A DNA stretch of 64,000 bases from Hansfordia pulvinata. Its lineage: Eukaryota > Ascomycota > Sordariomycetes > Xylariales. The notes beneath the pieces were generated by a model. That model searched no databases, had not been told where the DNA came from, and saw only the letters and a program-made list of their open reading frames with translations. Positions 34,822 through 45,584 of the stretch are shown here, in pieces. A program made the position numbers and the translations under genes. The first letter of the stretch is position 1, and the number at the start of each line of letters is the position of its first letter. The stretch is from the NCBI GenBank assembly GCA_006538405.1, contig BJKQ01000006.1:1449001-1513000 (forward strand), written 5' to 3'.

Positions 34822-35660
34822 GGACATTCACGGTAGCGCAGCGGGACATCTCCATACCTTAGTCAGTAAGATCTTCGGCCACTAAAGAAAAAGACAGGGC
34901 TCGCGGCGCGACGCCCAGCCGCGAGGCCTGGTTGCCGTCGAACCACGCATGTGGAGAGGCGGATTATAAAGCAAAGAGGCGAAGCGGGGCGAGCGTGAAC
35001 TGCGAGCGCGACTTACCTCTGCTATTAATAAATATTAAACACGTCTTCACGGTAGGTATGCATACTCCTCCTTGACAGAGTGACCCCACGTTCTATACCA
35101 TCCTTGAACATAGTGAGGCGCGACAGCATAGTGATACTCTCATGGGCAAATCGAGCGAGGCGCGAGGCACGAGACACTGCGACTCGCACCGCCCGTCCAC
35201 CCCCTTTTGCAATGGAATCGTGGCGAACACCTCCCAGCGAGACCAGAGCCTGAGTAGGCGACGCTCCGGGGGAGGACTCAGAATAGACCCGCAGCGAGTC
35301 CCGGAGCGAGACCCGGCGTCCCGTCATCACTCGTGTTAGTCGCGGCCCACCATCGCATGTCGAATGGTAGGCGCTGGCGAGACTGAACATCTTCACGAGG
35401 TGTCGTCAATCCCGTACTCGAATTCTGCACCTCTCTGGATTCTGCCAGCCCGGTTGGGTTCTGACTCCTGGCTACAGTTGCCCATCAGGGACGAAGGGCC
35501 CCCCTTTGCAACGTAACCGGCACCCATTGAGCACACTCTTCGCGCTGTAGTAGGCTGGGACATCAGGGGATAACACGGTAATACCTGGGACGTGACAGTA
35601 CTTCATTCCGGTGTCCACTGCTCTGTATGTGCTGTGCCCCTTAGGACACACCGTAAAACT
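31410..35660. other. Gene-poor spacer of 4.2 kb
   Basis: No supported ORF on either strand. It contains TACTCGTA/TACGAGTA-like and TACCTAGGTA-like motifs (near 31880, 32560, 32690, 32745 and 33370), C runs near 34451-34466 and 34588-34600, and a CT microsatellite at 34787-34819. It separates the transcription-factor gene from the next block. Confidence 0.5.
34787..34819. repeat. (CT)16 microsatellite
   Basis: Near-perfect CT dinucleotide run of 33 bp in non-coding DNA. Confidence 0.9.
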
Positions 35661-35672
35661 CTCCCAGTTATC

Positions 35673-36500
35673 TCAAGAATGACCCTTGAGCATCAACGTA
35701 GTCTCGCTATCATGGAGGCAAGACCTGTGGAAGTAACAGAAGCTGTAGCAGTCACACAAGTAGTAAAGCGACAGCAGCAACGCAGTAATGATCAGCGACA
35801 CCAGCACGGCCCACCGCCCCTGCGGAAATTCTACCTTGTTGACCCCTAGCTCGCAGGTGCTCATCTGCAGATCTGCCTGCCGGCCGCCTACAGAGGAGAA
35901 GAGGCGAGGGACTCGAGGGGTGTTTTGGGAAACGGGGCCGGCGGAAAGGTGCCGCGCTTCTGGAGGACTGCCACAGGGCCAGCTTCCAAGGAATGCCTGT
36001 CTATTCGTCTCATGCCCGTTGGTCACATGTCCCTGAGGGAGACCACTGCGACGGAGAATGGGGAGGCCGCCCTGTTCAAGGGACGAGCCACGACCGTGGA
36101 AAGAAAGGGGTACAAGCGCAGAATACCTGCCGCCGAGACTGGAGACTGTCGGGGGCACCTCTGCAGCATCGCCAGCGCACTAATCCCGTCTTCGCCAATG
36201 CTCTGAACCACGTGCGCGTCACGTCGACATTCTCACGGCTGCCCAACCTGCTCCTATCTCCGCCAGCCGAGGGCGTTGCCGTCTGAGCCCTCTGCAGAGC
36301 TGAGAGAAGATCAACACGGCATCATGCTGAGAGTGCCCACCGTTGCTATACTGATGGCGGACTGGATGCTGAAGCTTGATGGAATGGAAACGTGGTCTCA
36401 TGTCACTGCTCACGGAGCGGTAGTCTGGACTCAGGGGTTTGTCATTTTGAGTACCTGAAGTAGTCTCTGTGGGCGCGCTCGTCTTTCCTTTCAACGACAT
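35673..36500 (-). other. Possible small membrane-protein gene or remnant (exon structure unresolved)
   Basis: Two minus-strand ORF pieces in different frames may belong together. The upstream one starts at ATG 36500 (MSLKGKTSAPTETTS...). The downstream one ends at 35673 and contains a strong hydrophobic segment (WAVLVSLIITALLLSLYYLC) followed by a Cys/aromatic stretch, with C/G-ending codons as in real genes of this window. I could not find an intron that joins them convincingly. It could be a small single-pass membrane protein, a gene fragment or chance. No family recognised. Confidence 0.3.
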
Positions 36501-36722
36501 GACTGCCAGGCGATCAATATTGCACTCCACCAGTCAGTTCCCTCCGATGATCTCCTTCTCTATTCTGCTCTCCTCTCGATCTCTCCTTCACATGTCTAAT
36601 TTCGAAAGGCCATACTCGTTCGTGGCGAGGTAGCCGCTCAAATGCCAGCCAAATAACCGCGCGAGCCCGAAACCCCCCTCGCAGTGGCTGCGGAATTCGA
36701 GAACATGATGATCCCCCATCGC

Positions 36723-38170
36723 TCATGATGAGTTCTGGTTGTCTTTCAGGGGGCACGTGGGCGAGAAGTGGTCAAACTTGCCGCACAGCATGCAAGCCCA
36801 TTTTCGCTTCATCAGGCACTCGCGGGCCATGTGGCCTTCCTGTCCACATGTGTAGCAGATGACCGTCTTGGCGGGAACGACGCGGGTGGGACAGGCGCCG
36901 CTGATGTGTCCCGACAGGCCGCACTCCCGGCAGACCATAGCCTGCATCTTAGGGCAGCCGGCAAAGACGTGTCCCTTTCCCTTGCAATATTTGCACGTCG
37001 GCTCCTCCTGACTGCACTCCTGGCCCGCCTTGTTGTGGTGCTTGTGGCACACCCGGCATGCATCGCAGTTGTCAGCGAGATGGCGTTTTCCCCCGCAGAA
37101 GGTGCACTTGAGGGTCGGACAGACGTCAGTCTTGTGATCGGTGGAGCCGCAGACGCCGCACTTGCAGTCCTCCTCGTGGAGACCACCGCACTTCGGGCAA
37201 AGCTTTATGGTGAAGAAGGCCCTGTTCTTGCGACTCAGAATGCGCTGCATCTGCCGTAAGAGAAAGACGTCGGGTAGGCGCTGCTGTCCTTTGTAGAAAC
37301 TCTCTGGGTCAAGCAGGATCAGCTCTCCTTGGATGGACCGAGTGAGAGCGATGTTCAAGCGGCAAGGTTCGCCCATGAAGCCTATGTTGGAGGTGCGGGG
37401 GAATATATTGATGACGAAGTCGAACTCGGAGTTCTGGGCATTGTGGATAGAGACTGCCTCAACTTTCTTGAGAGCGCGCTCACGAATAGCCTCAGACACA
37501 TCAGACAACATGGCCTGGTAAGGCGAGATGATGGCGATGGTTCCCTTTGCTTCAGGGCTTTCCTCGGGACCTTGAGTGGGGCTGCGCGAGCGAGTGAATC
37601 TCTGATCATTTGAGAGTCTCTCTGCAAAGTCCATTGCGTAGCGGAGCTGGGCGTGATTGGTGTATGAAGTCTCAACCTGGACCTCCTTTGAGCCTCTCAG
37701 AAACACGCCCACGCGGTTCTGTCTCGGGCGCAGCTTGAGTCCAAGATGTTCCCTCATGAGAGAGTTCATGATGTCGTCTTGTTCCGTCCACTGCTCTTGC
37801 CCCATCACGACGGCACCTTGATAGAATAGCTCATTGGAGAGCTGTCCGAGGTCTGCTCTCTGGTGATGGTTGATCATCTGGGTGCCCTGGGTAGACAACA
37901 GGTGCGACGCATCGGAGCCGTCGGCTTGAGCCCCCTTGGTTGTGTCGGCAGGGCCCGTGGTAGCCTGATCTTCATTAATCTGTGTCTGGATCAGCGACTT
38001 TTCAGCGGCTTTTGGGTAGAGGGTCAGTGTACCTCTGGAGCGTATTTCAAGCTCGGCGGCCAAGTCATGGCAGGTAAGTCAAACTTCTATCAACGTGTAA
38101 GCTACTGGACATGGTCAGGCGAATTGGTTAAACTCGGTCGGCTTACCCGTTTATCGCGATGATCAGCCAT
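36723..38170 (-). CDS. Truncated SF1 helicase-like protein with CCHC zinc knuckles (paralogue of the 58-62 kb gene)
   Basis: Proposed exons 38170-38147 (MADHRDKR) and 38051-36723; 450 residues. The main ORF is secure, but the tiny first exon (GTAAGC donor, GAG acceptor) is inference. Residues about 85-300 match the C-terminal RecA-like lobe of the large helicase in this window: ELFYQGAVVMGQEQWTE, SYTNHAQLRYAMDFAE, ISPYQAMLSDVSEAIRE and RLNIALTRSIQGEL. There is no Walker A or motif II region. Motif V, TIDSAQGFEFD in the large paralogue, reads SIHNAQNSEFD here, so key polar residues are lost. The tail (about 310-445) holds roughly seven zinc knuckles of CX2CX4HX4C or near form. It is unlikely to hydrolyse ATP; an RNA- or protein-binding derivative is possible. 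Confidence 0.78.
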
Positions 38171-38828
38171 CGTAACGAGGATGCTATTGCTCACTCGAGG
38201 TGCGACGGAAAATATTGGCGTGGCGACGGCGTCGACGTGGGCGAGCCTGTATATGGGCGAGCTTGAAGAGACTCTCCGAGCGTAAACAGCTGTGAGGTCT
38301 CTGGATGTCGGAGATGATGAGAGGGTGGAAACAAAAATTGCGGGAGGGGAGAGGAGCAAAGGTGGGAGGTGAGAAGAGGGCAAGGCGTCGGAGGCGTTGA
38401 GAGTCAAAACGCAGAAATATCCGGGCAGAAATAGGAATAATAACAACATGCTGTACCCTTTTTACGCCAGCTGCCCGCACCGCAACGCTGAGTGAATGCT
38501 GCCGTGCAAAGACCAAGATGGCGGAATTCTGGGGCTCTCTCATCTCGAAGGTAAGGACAGCAACGGCCGGCCATCCACACAACAAGTCAATGCCAGCAGG
38601 TCAACGCAAACTTTCCCCCTTTCATGGCGCCCGGTGCCGGGCAACGCGGGACTCCGTCCTGAAACGGGGGATTGCTCGAAAATGCTCACAAAAATATGCG
38701 CGCTTTCCACGGCAGCCATGACTCCAGATATATGCGCACATCTCGCAAGTTCAGTGCGACTGACTATCGACAACGCCGCGAGCAACTTATTATTCATTTC
38801 TCAAAATTATATACAGGAAAGCACGAAC

Positions 38829-40301
38829 TCAAGCAAACGACCAACCACCCGTCTTCTCAGCGAAGAAGCCCTCGGGGTCGTACTTGTGCTTGATCTCGCG
38901 CAGGCGGCCGTAGGTCGAGAAGGAAGCGAGGGCGTCCTGGTCGGCGTGGGCCTCGTTCAGGAAGAGGGGCAGGCCCCGGGCGTTGGGGGTCGACTCGACG
39001 AGCTCGCGGAAGCTGGCCTGGATCTCGTCGTACTTCTCGTCGGAGATGAGCGGCGGCGTCGTCAGCGTGTACTCGGCCCAGAACCAGGGCCCGTCGGGCA
39101 TGGCCATGGCGTTGCCGCCCTGCTGCGCGCTGGCGTCCGTCAGGCTGCGCGGCACCGGGTTGTAGTCCATGTGGATGTACGTGTAGTCGCCCTTGTGGTC
39201 GAGGGACCACTGGCGGAAGCGCGCAAAGGCCTCGCGGTAGCTGTCGTCGTCGGCGCGGTGGACGCCCACGCGGAAGACGTTGTCGGCCCGGCTGAGCTGC
39301 GCCAGCTTGGGGATGGGCAGGTTGGCCACGGCCGTGTAGGGCTTGCGGCCCAAGGTGTTGAGGATGTGCGGGATGTCCTCGAACTCTTTGAACGCGTCGC
39401 CCGGATCCTCACCGTCGTAGACCAGGAACATGAGGCACGCCTCGTCGAGGCCCAGGTCCAGGTCGGGCGTTGTCAGGATGTTGAAGTTCATCAGCAGGGC
39501 GGCCCTAGGGTCCGTGTTGTGCAGGATGAAGTTGCGTGTCGCCCTGAGGATCGCGTCTGCGTGGTCCAGCAGGTACAAGATGTTGCCGGCGTAGAAGGTG
39601 CCCGCGGGGCGACTCTGGACCCGGTAGGACGTGACCACGCCGTATGCGTTGCCGCCGCCGCCCTTAAGCCCGAGAAAGAGGTCCGTGTTCTCATGCTTCG
39701 AGGCCGTGACGATCTCGCCGCTGGGGAGCACCACCTCGAGCTCCCGGAACGAGTCGCAGGCCATGCCGTAGTGGGGGCTCAGGAACGACATGCCGCCGCC
39801 AAGGGCGAGCCCGGAGCCGACGCCCGCGACGCGACCGCCGACGACGGTGCGGCCGTATTGGCCGTAGTACTCGTAGAGGTCGCCCCAGTGGTTGCCGGGG
39901 CCGTAGGTGGCGAGCGTCGTGATGGGGTCATACGACTTGGCCGTCATGTGGCCCAGATCGATGAGCACGCCGTCCTGCACCGACGAGAAGAAGGCATTGG
40001 TATTGTGGCCACCCGCTTTGATGGCAAACTGCGTACCGGCGGCCTTGATCACCTTGAGAACCTCGGACACATCTCGCGCGCTCTCGGGGTAGACGACGCA
40101 GTTGGGCTCGTACGCAGCCAGCTTGGCGTTCCAGTAGTCGTCACGGCTCCGCAGGTAACTTGCCGTGAAGTGGTTGGTCGACGTCTGGTCCCTCTGGAGC
40201 GTGGCCTTGAGCTGCTGGCACACGGGGGTCACATTGTTGAGGATGTTGAGCCCGAGGACGGGCGCAGCAACGAGCGCTGCGAGCAGCGAAGGCGCAACCA
40301 T
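38829..40301 (-). CDS. Secreted FAD-linked oxidoreductase (PCMH-type)
   Basis: Single exon, 490 residues. Signal peptide MVAPSLLAALVAAPVLG, then a vanillyl-alcohol-oxidase/berberine-bridge-type FAD-binding domain. KAGGHNTNAFFSS around residues 95-107 carries the likely flavinylated His (GGH, His99). GGRVAGVGSGLALGGGMSFLS (about 155-175) is the second FAD-binding segment, and YGMACDS follows with a Cys where related enzymes usually have Ala, hinting at but not proving bicovalent FAD. It ends KYDPEGFFAEKTGGWSF, typical of the family C-terminus. Such enzymes oxidise sugars, alcohols or pathway intermediates; no clear cluster partners are adjacent. Strong codon bias creates a 684-residue antisense ORF across it, which is a shadow. 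Confidence 0.93.
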   Translation of the reverse strand: MVAPSLLAALVAAPVLGLNILNNVTPVCQQLKATLQRDQTSTNHFTASYLRSRDDYWNAKLAAYEPNCVVYPESARDVSEVLKVIKAAGTQFAIKAGGHNTNAFFSSVQDGVLIDLGHMTAKSYDPITTLATYGPGNHWGDLYEYYGQYGRTVVGGRVAGVGSGLALGGGMSFLSPHYGMACDSFRELEVVLPSGEIVTASKHENTDLFLGLKGGGGNAYGVVTSYRVQSRPAGTFYAGNILYLLDHADAILRATRNFILHNTDPRAALLMNFNILTTPDLDLGLDEACLMFLVYDGEDPGDAFKEFEDIPHILNTLGRKPYTAVANLPIPKLAQLSRADNVFRVGVHRADDDSYREAFARFRQWSLDHKGDYTYIHMDYNPVPRSLTDASAQQGGNAMAMPDGPWFWAEYTLTTPPLISDEKYDEIQASFRELVESTPNARGLPLFLNEAHADQDALASFSTYGRLREIKHKYDPEGFFAEKTGGWSFA

Positions 40302-40813
40302 GGCCTAGGCGCGGACTTGAACGAACGAGATGGGACGCGGAAGAAGCGATCACCGGCCTCCGAGGGTCTCGATACGCTCTTATGCCTCACGGGCGGCCTA
40401 CGCGTGTGTACAAATTCCCCGGGCACCACGTTCCTCAGTTTCCTTTTGTCTCGTCAGCTAAGACAGCAACACCACACTAGCCTGTTCCTAGCCATCGTGA
40501 GATTGCGAATGTCTGCGGAGGGCAACGCTAGACGGTGTCGACAGCATTAGCGCCCGCAAGTGTGCTCACTAGCATGACCAGAATTCGGTTCCGGGAAATG
40601 GGGACGCCGTGACCGTCAAACGCATCAGACGGACAACGTTGACATGCATACGAGACTCCTCAGACTGAAGTGTTCACGCCGCCACTGCTACTTCACGGTG
40701 CGCTTGTTTCACTTCAGCGTCCAGTCGTCAAACCTGCTTCTTCGTAGCACCGCACATGTGTGTCAGCCAACTAATGAGTAACAGCCCCGCCCAATCGTCC
40801 GTCTACACCCACG
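40302..40813. other. Short spacer, no gene seen
   Basis: About 510 bp between the MSH5 stop and the FAD oxidoreductase start, both minus strand; must hold the oxidoreductase promoter. No clear TATA box. Confidence 0.5.
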
Positions 40814-43800
40814 TCACTCCGCCAATAGCCTGTCGAGAACCCCGCGATAGAAACCAGGCTCGGAGCTTCGCCCCCTCTGGGGTGGTTTGATGTCCGCCTG
40901 TACAAAAGAACGAGCCACATTCTCAGCTCTTTGCAATGCCTGCGCCTCATCATCAGATAGTCTAGTGCAGGCAGCAACCAGATCTTCCCCGCGAGCAATC
41001 AGCAAAGCAATGTCCTCGGCTCGCTGAACGACGGCCGCGTCCACGCCATTCAACGACGCACATCGACTCCCAAAGCTCGACATGCTTCGACCGGGTAGCA
41101 AATGGTACAGATACGTCACCTGGTTCTCGTCAATGGCGTTCATGTCGACGCGAATGTCCATGTGGGCGAATTGGATGTCTGGGCCTTCCTCCAGGAAGCC
41201 GTTCTCGAAAATCTCGTGAAAGTGCGTCGCTGCCAGCACCTTGGGTCTATCCGAGCCGAGTTGGTTGAAGTGCTGAAGCAGAGCAGTGACTAGGCCGACG
41301 CCATCTGACGTGTTGGTGCCTTTGCCAAATTCATCCACAAGAACAAGGCTTCTGCGGGTCGCAAAGTTCATGGCGAACGAGACCTGGCGGAGGTCGATGG
41401 AAAACGCGCTCTCATTCCTTGCGACGCTCTCTCTGGTGGCCACCCGCGTCAGAATTCTGTCAGTGACCCCGATCCGCGCCTGGTCCGCCGGCACGTAGCA
41501 GCCGATATGGGCCAGGTACACAATCAGAGCAATCTGTTTGATGTAAATGCTCTTTCCAGAGTGATTCGGGCCCGTCAAGACCAGGGTGCTTGGATGTCCT
41601 GCATCGCTGTCATCGCCGCCCGCCAAGTAGCAGTCATTCGCGATGAAAGATGGCACAACCAGCTCTTGCAAAGGGTGGCGTCCCCCTTTGATCTCAATGA
41701 CATTGTCATCCACCACCTGCGGCGGGCTCCAATCGAGCTGCCCCGAGCCACGAGCGAGTGCAACGAGAGCATCAAGTTCCCCTAGGATCTCCGAAGCCCC
41801 GAGAATGGCTGCTTCCTGTTCAAGGACCTTGACTATCAGTTCGTGGATTATCTCGGCCTCGCGGTCTGCAAGCGTCAGTCGAGTCTCAAGATGCAATGGC
41901 GACGCATACCTATGATCATGCAGTAGGCATCGCCAAGCTGCTCATCTAGCTCCGTCATATGCCTGTCCTTGTAGTAGACGAAGCCCTCAGCGGTGAAATA
42001 CCGCTTCCATATGTCGTTGGTACCTTCCCCTGTATATTGTTCGCGGCCGGTCTCGGGGTTGAGAGAAACCTTGATGAGAAACCCAAGTTGGGGCACAAAG
42101 GTGCAATTGTCGATGTAACTCCTGGCCCACTCGGGAATATCTCTCTGGATCCGTCTCACCACCTCTGTCAAGAAGGAACCCATCCCTTCGTAGCTATGCT
42201 TGAGCTCGTCTAGTTGACTGTCGACACCATGCTTGACAGCGGTGCGACTGCGCGCGATGGACTCCTCGAAGTCGATGGTTTGAGTGATAAGCTCGCCAAC
42301 TCGGCAGAGTGCGGAAGGGTCCAATGTCTGTATCACCTATTTCCTGGTCAGAGGTGAAATCGCATGGACATTGGACGTACCTTGTGAAAGATGATGGGCT
42401 TTTCAGATGCCACGCTACCCAACAGATCGCGCAGCCGCATGGCGCAAGCCGAGAATTTCTGCAGGCTTGCCCAAACGCTGTTGTTGACAGACACCTTGCG
42501 ACTGGGGTTATCGACGCCTTGGTGCAGCAAAAGTATCGCTGCTTTCATGTTCTTGATCTTTTTCAAATGCTTGTAAATTTCTGGAAGGATGTCGGCATTG
42601 GCAGCACTGAGAAAGAACGCGATAGCCCGCTGCCGTTCCTCTATCAGGTCGATATCGACACTAGGTCGCAAGAAGATCTGACGCAAGCGTATTTTCCCTT
42701 GTGGCGTGGAGGCAAGATGCTGAAATAACCCGAATATGGAGAGGTCTTCTTTGGCGCCTGATGTGTTCGGGCCGCGTAGGTGGCTGTTCGGATGGTATTC
42801 GGGCTGCAATATCTGCAGAGAAGCCAGTGTATCGGCATTCACGAACATCGAGTTGAAAAGGGCAATCACCTGAAGGGACTTGACCCTGAACGCGACTGTG
42901 GCGTGTGGATCATCAGGCAGATATTGGGCTGCTTTCCGCCTTTGAAGGTCGACAAGAACCGCGCCAGCGCAGCCGACCTGGGATGTGTTAGAAGGGCCGC
43001 GACTATAGCTGGCTGTGATGTAGCTGGGTCGAACAGACCATCATTTGACTGTCCAGATTGATGTGAGTGCTCAGACGCAACAGACGTCCCTGTCTGGATT
43101 CCTCCCCAGCAATTTGGCCAGCCATGCCCGTGTTCTCGTCTACGGCGGACGTATACAGCAGGCTCCTTTCATCTCCCGTATCCCAGTCCAAGCTGATAAG
43201 CTTGTCTTTTCCCGCTTCGTAGCGAAAATCGGCCGAGTTGAGGGTTCTCAGCACATGGGCACCTCGCATTTCGCCTAGAATTGTCAGCCTCAGGATGTCT
43301 TCGGCACAAGCTGTTTGCCCACCTCTGGCACCATCAATGCCCTGGGCGCCGCGCTCCAGATACGAAGCAAGCCTCTCGGGTGCTCTCGCAGACAACACGA
43401 CGGTGGTCGGCCTGGTGTGAAGTAGGAGGGTTTCGACTATCTCCATATCGGCCATGGCAATATCTTCCAGAAGATACAGGGTCTCGTCAATGGCAACATA
43501 GTAGGCACAAGCGGTGTTGCCGTTTTCTTTCATGTCGACAGCCAAGATGATCTCGTTGAGGGCATCTTCGTCTTGAGAGGATAGGACGATGTCGTCCAGA
43601 GAATCCTCGACGTCCCCCATCGTTGTTGTCTCGGGCCGCAAAGACATCCTGGTGGAGCTTGATCTCCGGCTGGAAACAGAAGACATGCGCGGACCATGAG
43701 AGCGTGGCGTGGGCGTCACATTGGCACGAGAAAATCTGGACAACATCGGAGTGAAGGATGCTGCGCGTGCCCGTGAAGCTTGGCGTCGGAGGGGCGCGGA

Positions 43801-43953
43801 GTTGACTGAGCTGCTCCTGGCTCGGGGGTCGGTGACCGAACCCGACGTCAGACTGGAGGTTACCTGAGTCGAGGGGGCCGGGGGAGGCGTCTGATAGATC
43901 TGTCGATGGGCCATCGCAGGTGCTAGGCCCCACGTCGATGATCGCTGGCTCAT
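40814..43953 (-). CDS. MSH5: MutS homologue 5, meiotic crossover factor
   Basis: MSH5 pairs with MSH4 as MutSgamma, which stabilises Holliday-junction intermediates for interfering meiotic crossovers. Exons 43953-43039, 42977-42381, 42336-41910 and 41865-40814; 996 residues. Walker A is GPNHSGKS (745-752); the His in place of the usual Met is diagnostic of MSH5. Motif II/III is VDEFGKGT (823-830), preceded by the ESAFSIDLRQVSFAM signature and followed by the ATHFHEIFE His. The N-terminal 150 residues are Ser/Arg-rich and disordered. There is no MutS I mismatch-binding domain, as expected. Two introns are only 44 bp and one is 61 bp with a GTCTGT donor. All junctions keep phase, and no frameshift is seen over 3 kb, so the meiotic gene appears intact and the fungus has probably retained sex. 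Confidence 0.95.
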
Positions 43954-44332
43954 GAATATTAGAGGCCGAAATGTGATGGGTTATGTAGCTGGATGAGTGT
44001 TTGCCAGGTTCGCGCGGTGATCAACTTCGAGAAGTTTCAGTTCGGGGCTGCCTTCCCATTTAGCTTGAGGCAGGAGCGACCCAGATTTGACGGCATCTGC
44101 AGATCGAGCGGTAATCCATGTCACGGCATCAAAAACCAATTGAACTTTACGCGATTATTCCATCGAAGAATGCCATACTGTCATTTGGAAGCACGAACGG
44201 GCTATCAAGCGATCAGCAGGCGAAATGGTGGGCGCAGTCGTGCAGAGTATTCCTGTATTATTACGGCCCAAGTCTCGCCATAAGCCAGCCAAGAGACCTG
44301 TCGTCAAGCCCGGCACGTGTGCTCCGCGAAAC
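43954..44332. other. Short spacer, MSH5 promoter region
   Basis: About 380 bp between the EMC5 stop and the MSH5 start, both on the minus strand. No gene; no distinct TATA box. Confidence 0.5.
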
Positions 44333-44826
44333 TCATTGACTCTTGGCCCATTCCGCAAACTCCGCCCGCTGCTTCCGGATGTCAACGAAGCCTGGCCGGC
44401 GCTCCAGTAGGCTGAATGGATTGCCCACAAAGTCCTTGTCCACCTCGCCGCTGCTGTTGGTGAAGCCTGCCTCGCCCTGGCGTTCAATCTGACCAGCCCA
44501 GACCCTCCACTCCACTGGCCGAAGCTTGGGGCTGCCCAGAACCAGGCCCAGGCAGACAATGAATGTCGCAATTATCGTTTCGGCGGTGATATCGACGGGC
44601 AGTGAGGTAGTCGAGCCGATCTGAGAGGCTGTCAAGGCAGCCAGAGAGGCAGCTCGGTGGGATTGGAGGGCCGAGTATTCGCGGGCCGAGTAACACCTGG
44701 TAGCAAACGGGTCAGCTTCAATCGGATGCATCAGGGCTGCCAGAGCGGGCGGGACGGAACTGAAGCTTACGCGTGAGCCAAGAGAAGGAAGCCGAAGCCC
44801 GTGGTAGACTTTGATAGCCACGTCAT
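44333..44826 (-). CDS. EMC5: ER membrane protein complex subunit 5 (MMgT family)
   Basis: Exons 44826-44771 and 44696-44333; intron of 74 bp with GTAAGC donor, GCTGAC branch and ACCAG acceptor; 139 residues. EMC5 is a core transmembrane subunit of the ER membrane insertase. The first transmembrane helix (FGFLLLAHACYSA, about 11-23) is created by the splice. The second is VDITAETIIATFIVCLGLVLG (53-73), the conserved LP-DI-ET pattern of the family. The C-terminal cytosolic tail NPFSLLERRPGFVDIRKQRAEF is typical of filamentous-fungal EMC5. A longer 237-residue frame that reads through the intron is a shadow, because its N-terminus is Cys/Pro/Ser junk. Confidence 0.92.
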
Positions 44827-45584
44827 ATTGAAGAACGGAGGTGGGAGAGGCCTGGGTGGAAAGTGTTGGGATGAAGCTGGCTGGATGTGGTGATGAGCGC
44901 GCCGATAATGATGTGAGCTTCAGTTGCGCGCGGCGGTCACCAGCAGCAATATGCGGGCACGGAACAGGTACCGGCCTGCATGTTGACCTGGGACTGGCCT
45001 GCGGTTCTGGCAAGCAACAGGTACATGGACGTGCGGATATGTGCATGCTGCATACATGTAGACTAAACGTACTAGACGAGTTTATTCGCTAAAGACATGC
45101 GAGTTCCGGGCAATGACACACGATGTGCAGGTACATGCGTCTATTATATTTGTGGGTGCCCACCCAAGTACCGCAGCCTGCCCGGAATACCCTCGTGTGA
45201 CAGTCGCACCTGCATCTTTCCACCTAGTGGTGCGGCACCAAGGTTTTCGTAATGGCCGTGTAACAGTCACATGGAAGGTGCCATCACTCATCCGTGCAGT
45301 GAGGCGCAAGCGTACAAGCAGGCAGGCACGCGGGCATGTCTCCCCGCACTCCTTGCCCATGCCTTGGAGTTGAGCGATAATAAGCTCCGCACCTTGCACC
45401 ATCACGATCCATAAACGGGCCGCCCACGTCCGCTCTTCTTCCCGACCTCACCTATAAATTCGATCCGAAGCCCTCTATCTGTGGCGTACGAATCGTCGTC
45501 ACTCATTCCTCTCGCAGCACGAAACGGAAAAGCCCAGCCCAATTCCCACATAGTCCAGCTAGCTGATCAACTGTGTCATTCAAG
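44827..45584. other. Bidirectional promoter region
   Basis: About 760 bp between the divergent EMC5 (-) and HAD hydrolase (+) genes. No supported ORF. Confidence 0.5.
45453..45459 (+). promoter_or_regulatory. TATA box
   Basis: TATAAAT about 130 bp upstream of the HAD hydrolase start codon. Confidence 0.6.

Noticed and set aside
38496..40550. 684-residue plus-strand ORF
   Set aside because: It lies antisense to the FAD oxidoreductase, is Val/Gly/Ala/Arg-rich without domains, and arises from strong C/G third-position bias on the real strand.
44333..45046. 237-residue version of the EMC5 ORF
   Set aside because: Its first 116 residues read through the promoter, exon 1 in the wrong frame and the intron; the spliced 139-residue model has the proper first membrane helix.
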